Positions 7,445-15,163 of a DNA stretch of 18,898 nt are shown piece after piece. Positions within the stretch are counted from its first letter, which is position 1. Each line of letters begins with the position of its first letter. Under the pieces are notes generated by a model. That model saw only the letters and a list, made by a program, of their open reading frames with translations, was not told where the DNA came from and searched no databases. The DNA lies in the NCBI GenBank assembly GCA_002368645.1, contig DFEE01000019.1, forward strand, positions 1,422 through 20,319, written 5' to 3'. The DNA comes from Bacteroidales bacterium UBA3810 (GTDB lineage: Bacteria > Bacteroidota > Bacteroidia > Bacteroidales > Paludibacteraceae). A program made the translations under genes and the position numbers.

Positions 7445-9294
7445 AAAAACTATCTCTTGTACTCATCCTCGCGATGACTTATAGCGTTTTGTTCGCACAA
7501 ACAGATGAGGTGTCCGCTGTGGCTCAGGAGCAAGCCGAGGCTGTAACTATGGCGAATCCGCTGAGCAGTGCCCGCGGATGGAACTTTGAGTTCGCCGGTG
7601 GAGTAGGGCTCTCCCAGATTGCCTATCAACCTTGGGGAACCAAATCCGCAGACCCCTATTGCACGAACCAAATAGGCTTCCCCGCCGGAAATGCCAATAT
7701 CGGTATCGCCTATTTCTTTGTACCCTTTATGGGTATAGGTACCGGCGTACATTTCAGTACGTACACCTCCTATGGCACATTCAACACCCCTTGGGAAGGC
7801 GATTTTACCGACCCCTATGGTGACCAATATCACCAAACAATACGGATGCAGAATTTTGCCGAAAAGCAGGAAATGGCGTTCTTGGAAATCCCCGCAGCCC
7901 TAAAATTTAGATATATGGGAGCCGGAAAGAAAGTGGGATTTATCGCCACCATCGGCGCTAAGTTTGCTCTGCCACTCTATAACTCTTATTCCTCTAACCG
8001 AGTAGGCACACTCGTTAACCAAGTGTATTACCCGACTTACGATTTGGTGATGCATGGCGATGTACCATCCGTATTGGAGAATGGAACGGTGCCGACCTAT
8101 TCGGGAAGTATTGCGGCGAATAAGATGTCCGATATCAATTACGCCGGCTATGCCGAAGTGGGTGCGCTCTTTTCGGTTCACCGCAGAGTGGATATATCGC
8201 TCAGTGCTTTTGTTAACTACTATTTCAATGATGTGACGAAGCCTATGACTCGTCCCGCATCGGGTTTCCGCGACTGCATGCCGACTGGCAAATATGAGCA
8301 ACTGCCTATCTATGCCAATAACTTCACACCCGTCATTAACTCCGCTGCGGTGCAGTCGCTGCACCCATGGTCAGCGGGTATCAAGTTAGGTATTCAGATC
8401 AATGCTAAACGCGAAGGGGAGCGTAAGAAACGCCAGGCCCGCGAGGAACTCGTGGAAACACCTGCTGATACGATTGTTCCCATTGTTGATACCGAAGATT
8501 GGTGGGCGAAACATTGCGAAGAGAATAAACAGGAAATCCTCCGTTTGGCGCGCGAGTGCGATATTGACCTCATAGAGCTTGCCGGTTATAAGCCGCAACC
8601 CGTTCATGATACCATTATTATTCGTGAACCGGCTACGGACGCTGCGCAGACCATTGATGAACATCTGCAGCAAGCGGTTATCTTCTTCAATATAGACGAT
8701 ACCGTGCCTATCTTGCAACCGGCGGATATATTAGAGCGTGTAGCTGCAGTACTCATTCATCATCCCGAAGTGAAACTTGAAATCAACGGACACGCATGCC
8801 GTTTGGGTACACCTGCTTACAATAAGCGCCTGGCATTACGCCGTGCGATAGCGGTTCAGCACCAACTTATCAACCTCGGGGTGGATGAAAAACAACTCGT
8901 TGTGCACTCTAAAGGTGCTAATGAACCATTCCGCTATAATGCTAAACACCAACTCGCGCACGATAGGCGCGTCGAACTGATTCCGTTCTATGACCTGCCT
9001 GATGAGATTCTCGGACTTGAAGAGCCTAAACCGCAAGTGAGGGTAGAGAATGGTAAAACGATAGAGACCGTTATCTCCGGCTCACGCTTGGCGCAGATTG
9101 CACGTCGTCATTATGGCGTACCTGAGTATTGGGTATTCATCTACCAGGCGAACCAAAATGTTATTGCTAACCCGCGTGAGATTGAAGCCGGTATGGAGTT
9201 GGTCATCCCTGACTTGAAACAACTCCTTCGAGGTCTGACGGAGGAAGAGGCTATGGACGCTGCGGCGGCGTTAGCCGAAGAATACCTGCGGTAG
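7441..9294 (+). CDS. Outer-membrane beta-barrel protein with OmpA-like and LysM-like domains
   Basis: The 617-residue product has a signal peptide (MKKLSLVLILAMTYSVLFAQ, cut after ~19). Residues ~45-320 alternate aromatic and small residues as in an outer-membrane barrel. A basic patch (REGERKKRQAREE) and a linker follow. An OmpA-C/peptidoglycan-binding-like domain spans ~411-516 (LEINGHACRLGTPAYNKRLALRRAIAV), and a LysM-like domain spans ~540-590 (GSRLAQIARRHYGVPEYW, then GMELVIPDL). The family motif GHTD reads GHAC here, so the aspartate that usually contacts diaminopimelate is missing, while the LxxRRA arginine is kept. The start overlaps the upstream stop as ATGA, and GGGAGG lies 8 bases before it. 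The protein probably sits in the outer membrane, holds the cell wall through one or both domains, and may present the upstream secreted protein; that partnership is inferred. Confidence 0.85.
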   Translation: MKKLSLVLILAMTYSVLFAQTDEVSAVAQEQAEAVTMANPLSSARGWNFEFAGGVGLSQIAYQPWGTKSADPYCTNQIGFPAGNANIGIAYFFVPFMGIGTGVHFSTYTSYGTFNTPWEGDFTDPYGDQYHQTIRMQNFAEKQEMAFLEIPAALKFRYMGAGKKVGFIATIGAKFALPLYNSYSSNRVGTLVNQVYYPTYDLVMHGDVPSVLENGTVPTYSGSIAANKMSDINYAGYAEVGALFSVHRRVDISLSAFVNYYFNDVTKPMTRPASGFRDCMPTGKYEQLPIYANNFTPVINSAAVQSLHPWSAGIKLGIQINAKREGERKKRQAREELVETPADTIVPIVDTEDWWAKHCEENKQEILRLARECDIDLIELAGYKPQPVHDTIIIREPATDAAQTIDEHLQQAVIFFNIDDTVPILQPADILERVAAVLIHHPEVKLEINGHACRLGTPAYNKRLALRRAIAVQHQLINLGVDEKQLVVHSKGANEPFRYNAKHQLAHDRRVELIPFYDLPDEILGLEEPKPQVRVENGKTIETVISGSRLAQIARRHYGVPEYWVFIYQANQNVIANPREIEAGMELVIPDLKQLLRGLTEEEAMDAAAALAEEYLR

Positions 9295-9311
9295 AATAGG
9301 CTGAACATATT

Positions 9312-9348
9312 AAAAACCGGCTTGTGTATTTCGCAAGCCGGTTTTTTT
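9312..9348 (+). terminator. Intrinsic terminator after the OmpA/LysM gene
   Basis: A 13-base perfect stem, AAAAACCGGCTTG (9312-9324) with CAAGCCGGTTTTT (9334-9346), closes a 9-base loop and runs into a T tract ending at 9348. Because the stem has A on one side and T on the other it could work in both directions, also ending the minus-strand acyltransferase transcript. Confidence 0.9.
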
Positions 9349-9398
9349 AGAGCCGTCACAGTTACTGCCGATTTGGCTGCTATGGTAGCCGTTAAAAA

Positions 9399-10508
9399 TT
9401 ATAGTTTATTACAAATGTAAGTAGGTTGTATTCTCTTTTTGAATTTATCAAAGATAAATTGCCATAATATAGGAAGTCCTATTTCAAGGACTATAGCCAT
9501 GATATATATGCTAACCCCCGGCGGGAAAAACCATAAATCAGTCACAAATTTCTCTCGTAATGAAAGATCGTTTGAAAAATGGACTACAATCCAACATATC
9601 ATGAAACGTACTAATAAATGATGTGTCATAATAGACCATGTGGATGTGCCCATTAGTATTTCTAATTTGTTAGGTTTAATAAGATGAGCAATTTGTATAC
9701 TTAATAACATCCAAAATAGACAACCTAACATACCTAATAGTAGAGGACGAAGCATATCTCCGTCAAATCTCATCCATACCAATACATATGCATGATCTCC
9801 CCCTATCATTATGCCAAAGCGAGCTATTAGGATAATTAATAATATCCACCCTATGTTTTTGGCTGTTATCATATGTTCTATATAGATTCTAAAACCGCGG
9901 CCAAATTGAATGAAAAAGAGTGCGTATGCGATACGTTGTGGTACTAATAAAATTCTTATATTTGTCGGCAGTGTAGCGCTATAAATAGCCGTAAACGCCA
10001 TTATGGCGAAGATGAGCAGCAATAACCACTCTGGTATTTTTTTACTGATTAAATGGAATAATCCGTAGGTAAGTAATGCCAAATATAGCATACCGACAAA
10101 CCATGTGGATAAATTAAGGATATATTGGTGTCCACCTATGAATGGTTCTACGAATAGATTATGAATATTCCAAATAGACTCAGTAGCCGGAAAATAATTT
10201 GTTGGATGACGCAGATTAATTAGACTAACAATTCCGGCATATACAACATTCCATGCGATAAGAGGGATAGCAAGAGTATAAGTTTTTCGCCACACGAATG
10301 CACCATAATCTTGCCATTCCATATCCTTGAATAAATATCCGCTTACAAAAAGGAATAGAGCCATGTGATAACTATAGATGGGGAAATAATGTTGAAGCCA
10401 CATTATTCCCGGAATAGGAAACATATGTCCTAATACCACTAAAGTAATTGCGATATTACGTAAAATATCAATTGACCGATTGCGCTCTGTTATAGGTGGC
10501 ATATACAT
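9399..10508 (-). CDS. Membrane acyltransferase (Acyltransferase_3 family)
   Basis: The product is a polytopic inner-membrane protein with about ten hydrophobic helices. It begins with the family motif RNRSIDILRNIAITLVVLGH, whose His28 is the expected catalytic residue, followed by FLFVSGYLF and a later WFVGMLYLALL segment. Members of this family transfer acetyl or other acyl groups to exported sugars such as O-antigen or capsule; the substrate here is unknown. The frame stays open to 10577, but a well-formed promoter at 10524-10555 lies inside that extension, so the start is the ATG at 10506-10508 (369 residues) or the one at 10500-10502. The gene is clearly more AT-rich than its neighbours and stands alone between two terminators, which suggests horizontal acquisition. 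Confidence 0.88.
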   Translation of the reverse strand: MYMPPITERNRSIDILRNIAITLVVLGHMFPIPGIMWLQHYFPIYSYHMALFLFVSGYLFKDMEWQDYGAFVWRKTYTLAIPLIAWNVVYAGIVSLINLRHPTNYFPATESIWNIHNLFVEPFIGGHQYILNLSTWFVGMLYLALLTYGLFHLISKKIPEWLLLLIFAIMAFTAIYSATLPTNIRILLVPQRIAYALFFIQFGRGFRIYIEHMITAKNIGWILLIILIARFGIMIGGDHAYVLVWMRFDGDMLRPLLLGMLGCLFWMLLSIQIAHLIKPNKLEILMGTSTWSIMTHHLLVRFMICWIVVHFSNDLSLREKFVTDLWFFPPGVSIYIMAIVLEIGLPILWQFIFDKFKKRIQPTYICNKL

Positions 10509-10523
10509 ATCACTTATCGGTTG

Positions 10524-10555
10524 CAAAGATACTATATTATATTGGTAAAAGCAAA
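10524..10555 (-). promoter_or_regulatory. Promoter of the acyltransferase gene
   Basis: On the minus strand TTTG (10552-10555), a 20-base spacer and TATCTTTG (10524-10531) fit the Bacteroidota consensus. Transcription should start near 10517-10519, about 10 bases before the ATG at 10508. This site decides the start codon of the gene. Confidence 0.75.
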
Positions 10556-10601
10556 AAAAAAGTGTGTTTTTAACCAAATTTTACACTTTGTTAACTCTAA
10601 A

Positions 10602-10618
10602 TAGTCTAATGACCGATT
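10602..10618 (+). repeat. 17-bp direct repeat, copy 1
   Basis: TAGTCTAATGACCGATT occurs here in the non-coding region upstream of the acyltransferase and again, identical and in the same orientation, at 14622-14638. A 17-base exact match is not expected by chance in a window of this size. Confidence 0.6.
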
Positions 10619-10698
10619 GAGGAATAATAGGAAATCTGTTTCCCGATTATGGTAACGTCCATAATATGCTCCCTGACACTCTAAGAAATATAAAACCA

Positions 10699-10757
10699 CA
10701 GGAGTCCAAGAAGCATCTTGAACTCCTGATAATCTCAATACGAGTTAGTGTATTGAG
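10699..10757 (-). terminator. Two hairpins, probable terminator of the six-gene operon
   Basis: Read on the minus strand, transcription first meets CTCAATAC/GTATTGAG (10734-10741 with 10750-10757, 8-base loop). It then meets a 13-base stem with one mismatch (10699-10711 with 10716-10728, 4-base loop AGCA), followed by a weak T-rich stretch (TGGTTTTATATTTC). The position after the last operon gene supports a termination role, although the T tract is interrupted. Confidence 0.6.
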
Positions 10758-10760
10758 CGT

Positions 10761-10913
10761 TTAGCGCAGCAGGATGCGCATAATACTCAGCGTGTAACTC
10801 TTACCGGCTTCTATCTTGCCGCCGGTTTGTTCTGAGCAGAGGTCGAACGTGCCTTTAGTTTTGCCGACCGTCATAGTCAACAGTAAAGTGGTGAATAATA
10901 AAAGTTTCTTTAT
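10761..10913 (-). pseudogene. Remnant or unusual small secreted-peptide ORF
   Basis: Directly after the last operon gene an open frame reads, from an ATA codon at 10911-10913, IKKLLLFTTLLLTMTVGKTK and then a stretch ending GGKIEAGKSYTLSIMRILLR. The first part has the form of a signal peptide whose ATG has become ATA. The only in-frame ATG (10872-10874) comes after the hydrophobic core and would give 37 residues. The second part faintly recalls fimbrillin-type secreted proteins, but it is too short to assign. It ends a few bases before the terminator hairpins, so it would be transcribed with the operon. It is most likely a decayed gene; a functional peptide with a non-standard start cannot be excluded. 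Confidence 0.35.
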
Positions 10914-10917
10914 CGGG

Positions 10918-12309
10918 TTAATCCTTTAATTCATGTTTATCTTTTTGTTCTTGTGGTGCTTTCTTTTCCGGTTTTTCTTTCTTCTCCTTTTGAGCCTTCT
11001 GGGCTTTATCAACCAGTTCCGCTCCTTTGTCGAGAGCTTTGCCTGCGAGATTAGCAGCGTCTTTACCGGTTTCCTTGGCTTGCTCGTAAATGGCCTTCCA
11101 GTCATGATTACGTTTGAGACCTACAATAGTGCTGTAAATCATGATACCGGTAGATACAACCGCCAATACGACGAATGCGGCTATAATCAAGGCTATCTTC
11201 ATCATGGCGATGAACATATCTGCCGGATTGGACTCACGATGCGTACTGGTGCTGCCATTACTATAATAGGTCGTTACAATCGTTTCGGGCAAGAACTTCA
11301 TCGCTAATGATGCGCCCAAAAGACCGAAGAATGCGCTATAACCAAACTGTTTAATCTTATTGAGCAACTCCGACTCTTCGCGATACTTGGTCAGCATATA
11401 ACCATAACTATAGTTGGCGAAGATATACAGCGGAATCAATAGGATAAAGACGAGCGCAAAAATCCATGCAATCAAAGACCATGTGGAAGCAGCTCGATAA
11501 AAGGCCTTGGCATCCTTGTAGGCATCTTTCTTGGCATCCTTGAGGGACCATTTGCTTATCTCCTTTTGTCTATCCTGTTCGCGTTTGAGTTTTTCTTGAA
11601 ATGCTTTGACCTTCTCTTTATAATAGCTGCGATTATCTTTTGTGGTGGCGGTATCAAGGTGTGCTTGGTTGGTGGCAAGATCGTTCTGATAGGCCTCAAT
11701 ACGCTCATTGGCATATTGCAACTTGCGTGCCTTATAGTAGATAGGTCTGTCAACCTTAACGCCGTTTTTCAGCGAATCCATAGCGGCTTCAAGCGTGATA
11801 GTGTCGGTTTTAGCATCCCATTTGTCAATATATACCATATCGGCTTTGGCTTTCGCCTTTCCTGAGGAGGCTTCGCCGGCTACATAGATAACTGCGAATA
11901 CCGTGATGAGTGTGCCGAGGATAATTCCCCATGAGAAATTGAAATGTTTCTTGAATGACCAACCCACGATGCCGCGTAGGGCGGTAATCATCTTGTTATA
12001 CTCTTCGTCAGATGGGTCCACTACGGCCTGTTCCGATTGGTCGAGCAAGGCATCCATACGCTGAGTCTCGTCCAGCGAGGTAGGATAGACATCATCCAAC
12101 TGCACACCCTCATCATCGATGGTGGTGTCCATGAAGTTAGCGCTAACGGCCATAGCTTCAACCATATACTCGTAAGCTTTGGCATTGGCAGAAGCTTGTT
12201 CTTGTTGGATTTGGCGGACATCGTCCATATTAAATTCCACCAAACCGGCGCGCCGCATTTGGTCGTTATTGAGCACGCGGCTTTTCTTTTGTTTTTCTTT
12301 CTTTGCCAT
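10918..12309 (-). CDS. Four-helix membrane protein with coiled-coil and lysine-rich tail, unknown function
   Basis: The 463-residue product is not recognised. Residues 1-120 are charged and probably cytoplasmic. Predicted membrane helices lie at about 125-145, 276-300, 323-340 and 366-397. Between the first two is a long charged helical segment (about 190-270, rich in K, E, Q and A) that could form a coiled coil. The end (about 400-463) has an amphipathic AKETGKDAANLAGKALDKGAE stretch and a lysine/glutamate-rich tail. It is the last gene of the six-gene operon and starts 5 bases after the stop of the small gene before it, so the two are probably translated together. It may be the membrane scaffold of the proposed complex; that is inference from context. 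Confidence 0.8.
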   Translation of the reverse strand: MAKKEKQKKSRVLNNDQMRRAGLVEFNMDDVRQIQQEQASANAKAYEYMVEAMAVSANFMDTTIDDEGVQLDDVYPTSLDETQRMDALLDQSEQAVVDPSDEEYNKMITALRGIVGWSFKKHFNFSWGIILGTLITVFAVIYVAGEASSGKAKAKADMVYIDKWDAKTDTITLEAAMDSLKNGVKVDRPIYYKARKLQYANERIEAYQNDLATNQAHLDTATTKDNRSYYKEKVKAFQEKLKREQDRQKEISKWSLKDAKKDAYKDAKAFYRAASTWSLIAWIFALVFILLIPLYIFANYSYGYMLTKYREESELLNKIKQFGYSAFFGLLGASLAMKFLPETIVTTYYSNGSTSTHRESNPADMFIAMMKIALIIAAFVVLAVVSTGIMIYSTIVGLKRNHDWKAIYEQAKETGKDAANLAGKALDKGAELVDKAQKAQKEKKEKPEKKAPQEQKDKHELKD

Positions 12310-12314
12310 AGTGA

Positions 12315-12617
12315 TTACGATTTAATAGGTCCAACTTCGGGTTTAGCCCATACCCAATGCCAGGTGATGGCGGCGACGGACTGATGTTGTTGCAGCAACT
12401 TGACAAGTGAACGGGCGTCAAAATAGTTGTTTACCGATACGAGATACGGCGTCTCATTCGTAATCTCGATAGCATTACGCAGAGTTGTTTCCAATTCAAT
12501 TTTCAGCGCTTGTTGCAGGACCTGCCGTTGGTCCTCGGGCACCAAGTCGATGCGTACATAGTAGGTCTTTTTCCATAAGAACCACCATGCAAGTACGGCA
12601 AGTAGGATTGTTACCAT
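12315..12617 (-). CDS. Small single-helix membrane protein, unknown function
   Basis: The 100-residue product has an N-terminal membrane helix (VTILLAVLAWWFLW, residues 2-15) followed by a soluble domain of about 80 residues. The strand/helix pattern (YYVRIDL, a helix around PEDQRQVLQQALKIELE, AIEI, YLVSVN, a helix around DARSLVKLLQQH, AAITWHWV) suggests a small alpha/beta fold of ferredoxin-like type. The family is not recognised. It lies 29 bases after the zinc-ribbon gene and 5 bases before the next gene. No signal-peptide cleavage site is evident, so it is probably anchored in the inner membrane. Confidence 0.75.
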   Translation of the reverse strand: MVTILLAVLAWWFLWKKTYYVRIDLVPEDQRQVLQQALKIELETTLRNAIEITNETPYLVSVNNYFDARSLVKLLQQHQSVAAITWHWVWAKPEVGPIKS

Positions 12618-12646
12618 AATAGATGTTTTTGAGGTTAATATGATTG

Positions 12647-14578
12647 TTATTTATACGCTGCGGCTAAGGCCGATAGGGCGTCTATGAACTCTTGCGGGTC
12701 AGAGGTACGGGTGTTGCTGTAACTGATGACCTCATGGAATTCACTTTGATAACTGAATAGTGAAGGCTGATTTTCCGGCGGAAGAACAATGACAGACCGC
12801 TCACCACCGACTTTTTCGATATGAATCTCGTTGCCCTTTTTCTGAACACCGGTTATCTGGCGATAGAAAATGTTTTCGGCATCGCAAGAGGTGATTTGAT
12901 TGGAGGTCGTGTCCCAGTAGTTATGCAGCAGCGTCAACTTATCCCGCTGCGGAATGGCCACAACATAGTATACACGACTCAAGATATCATGAGGTTCTTC
13001 GGAGTAATTGCCATCCTCATCCTCGTCGTCAAAATAGTTGACAAACAGGATTTTGCCGGCCATATCCAACTCGTCGATACGGTTGTCTTGGAGGGCCTTG
13101 GTCACAGGGTCTCCGGTGTGAGAGAGCAGGTTACTGTCTTTGGACAGGTAATTGCGACAGAACAGCACATAATCCGCAATGGACGGACGGTCTTGGAAAT
13201 TGAACATCGCAGCATTGTAATCCATCTGCCGAGCTGTATTCTCTTCGGAAATCTGATGGCGCTCATAACTGACTCTGCCAAAGTTCACCAATATACGTAA
13301 AATACCGATAATCAGCGGTAGCAGCACCAAACCTATTGCCACTAAACCTTTCCAAGACTTATCAATACCGGTCAGCAGTATGGGAGTCTCCGTGGGGTCG
13401 GTCGAGTCGGCTCCGAACCAATAATTTTTGGTCTCATCGTCGGCAGTTTTGTAGGTGCGGGCATAGATATAATAATCCGCATTGAAAATACTATCTAACC
13501 GTGCTTCTTCAGCGCGCTTGGCTTTAATCTCAGCAATCTTTTGCTTCTTCTCGGCTGCAGATAACTTTCGCTTGCCAAAACGCTCATTATACTCTTGCTG
13601 CACGGTACGCGTTTCTTTATCAAGCTCTCGCTCCATCATACCAAAATTGGTGCTGACCATGATTATCAGCATGATAAATACGCCTAACGGCATCAGTATA
13701 AGATGCTTAAGCAGTTTTCCCCATGGGTAGTGTGGCAGACCGATAATGACCGGTTCGTCCGGTTGGTACATAAAGTCGAAGAACATCTCACGCTCCCCTT
13801 CATTCTCCAGACGTTGGATGGAACGACCGGGGTCATCGGGATAAGTCAGCTCTTCGTCATCCTTGTCCCTGCCAATCGGAATCCGACCGACATAGGAGTA
13901 GGTCTGTTGCGAATAGCGCCGCTCACGGTCTGCTTTCGATTCGGCTTTCTTGACACCGCTTTGAATCTCATCGAGCCACTTATTAGTTTGTGCATCGGTT
14001 ATCTGCACATGTTGACGGATTTCTGCCACATCATCGGCCTCGGGCATCATCTTACGTATAGACTCCATAAGCTCAAGGGGTTGTTCACCCTTCACTTGCA
14101 GACCTCGACCGACAAATGCGCATTGACGCAGCACCAATAACAAGGTCAGGTACTTGCGCTTGGGCTGGTAATTGGATGCCGTATGCAGCCACTCTTCAAT
14201 CTTGTTGGCCTTCCCCGGCTCAATATGTGCAGGGTTCTTGCCCTCAAAAAGCGATAATGCGTAATAGTAGTACGTATCGGGCTCTAACGGAGAAAGGTCA
14301 ACCGCCTCTTTAAAGTTTCGTTGCGCTAACTCATAATTCTTTAAGCCCAAATATACCAATCCCATACCGAACAGCGAATTGGTGTCCTTTGGGTTCTTCT
14401 TGGTCGCTTCTTGGAAATACTGGATGTACTCCGCTGCCATGTCTTTAGTGAATTTCAGCGGGTTAACAGCTTCCGGAGTCGCGAGCTTATTGACGGTACC
14501 GCATTTAGGGCATTTCAAAACGCCCTCCGGTAGCGGAGCGGTACATGTCTTACAGTGTAGTACTTTTAGTTGTGCCAT
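12647..14578 (-). CDS. Zinc-ribbon/TPR protein with two membrane helices
   Basis: The 643-residue product opens with a zinc ribbon (Cys9, Cys12, Cys23, Cys26; CKTC and CPKCG). TPR-like helices follow at about 45-115 (GMGLVYLGLKNYELAQRNFK, EAVDLSPLEPDTYYYYALSL) and a further helical region runs to ~225. There are two membrane helices at about 288-312 and 410-433, flanking a charged coiled-coil stretch (~316-365). The C-terminal ~100 residues (YYVVAIPQRDKLTLL, ITGVQKKGNEIHIEKV) are beta-rich and could be a PH-like domain. Zinc ribbon plus membrane helices beside an SPFH gene recalls YdjG of Bacillus, here with TPRs added. It is the fourth gene of the operon. The parts are clear; the function is not known. 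Confidence 0.85.
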   Translation of the reverse strand: MAQLKVLHCKTCTAPLPEGVLKCPKCGTVNKLATPEAVNPLKFTKDMAAEYIQYFQEATKKNPKDTNSLFGMGLVYLGLKNYELAQRNFKEAVDLSPLEPDTYYYYALSLFEGKNPAHIEPGKANKIEEWLHTASNYQPKRKYLTLLLVLRQCAFVGRGLQVKGEQPLELMESIRKMMPEADDVAEIRQHVQITDAQTNKWLDEIQSGVKKAESKADRERRYSQQTYSYVGRIPIGRDKDDEELTYPDDPGRSIQRLENEGEREMFFDFMYQPDEPVIIGLPHYPWGKLLKHLILMPLGVFIMLIIMVSTNFGMMERELDKETRTVQQEYNERFGKRKLSAAEKKQKIAEIKAKRAEEARLDSIFNADYYIYARTYKTADDETKNYWFGADSTDPTETPILLTGIDKSWKGLVAIGLVLLPLIIGILRILVNFGRVSYERHQISEENTARQMDYNAAMFNFQDRPSIADYVLFCRNYLSKDSNLLSHTGDPVTKALQDNRIDELDMAGKILFVNYFDDEDEDGNYSEEPHDILSRVYYVVAIPQRDKLTLLHNYWDTTSNQITSCDAENIFYRQITGVQKKGNEIHIEKVGGERSVIVLPPENQPSLFSYQSEFHEVISYSNTRTSDPQEFIDALSALAAAYK

Positions 14579-14620
14579 AACAATCAGTCATTTAAGTTAC
14601 TTGTTATTATATTACCCAAA

Positions 14621-15115
14621 TTAGTCTAATGACCGATTTTGGTTTAATTTGGCTCTCCTTTTTTCTTCGCTTTGGCGGAGCAGTTCTGCGCGTTTATCGG
14701 CTACTTGTTCCTGCCTCTCAGCATGATTGCTGTCCACTTGGGCAATTAAAGAAGCCGGCACTAACCATAGTACCGTCAGCACAATGAGCGCGGCAACATA
14801 CCATTTGACACTGACCGTAATAACGAGCGAGAGAAGAGCCGATACAACGATGCATACAAGCCCTGCTGACACATAATAGGCGGCGTAGGTGCCCATGATC
14901 ACCAACAACATAGACGTAACCTCTTTGCTGTCTGTGCGTGCCCATAACAGCCACCCGAAGAAAATCGTTTCAAGAATAACAAGGTAACCCATATTCACCC
15001 AATAAAGAGCCGTCACTTCTTCCGGCTTGAGAAGTAGCGCTAATGCGATTGTTACAACATAAACCACACACGGCATAACGATATTCGTGAGGGTATTGAT
15101 TTTTTTTGAAGCCAT
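14621..15115 (-). CDS. Four-helix membrane protein, unknown function
   Basis: The 164-residue product has hydrophobic segments at about 11-30, 36-58, 69-101 (long enough for one or two helices) and 105-125, then a charged, probably helical cytoplasmic tail (AERQEQVADKRAELLRQSEE). No family is recognised. It is the third gene of the operon, 48 bases after the L7/L12-like gene and 42 before the zinc-ribbon gene. Its ATG is preceded by AGATAATT, the same bases that precede the start of the gene before it. The last codons (N-R-S-L-D-stop) fall within the 17-bp direct repeat at 14622-14638, which suggests the natural C-terminus may have been changed by whatever placed that repeat. Confidence 0.8.
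   Translation of the reverse strand: MASKKINTLTNIVMPCVVYVVTIALALLLKPEEVTALYWVNMGYLVILETIFFGWLLWARTDSKEVTSMLLVIMGTYAAYYVSAGLVCIVVSALLSLVITVSVKWYVAALIVLTVLWLVPASLIAQVDSNHAERQEQVADKRAELLRQSEEKRRAKLNQNRSLD
14622..14638 (+). repeat. 17-bp direct repeat, copy 2
   Basis: This is the second copy of TAGTCTAATGACCGATT, identical to 10602-10618. It covers the stop codon and last five codons of the four-helix membrane protein gene on the minus strand. The sequence contains a small palindrome around CTAA/TTAG (TTAGTCTAA here). Confidence 0.6.
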
Positions 15116-15163
15116 AATTATCTAATATTAAGGTTAATAATCAATCTTTTCCTAATGCCTTCC

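Noticed and set aside
10532..10738. 68-codon open frame on the minus strand upstream of the acyltransferase
   Set aside because: It covers the terminator hairpin, the 17-bp repeat and the acyltransferase promoter, so its sequence is explained by these elements.
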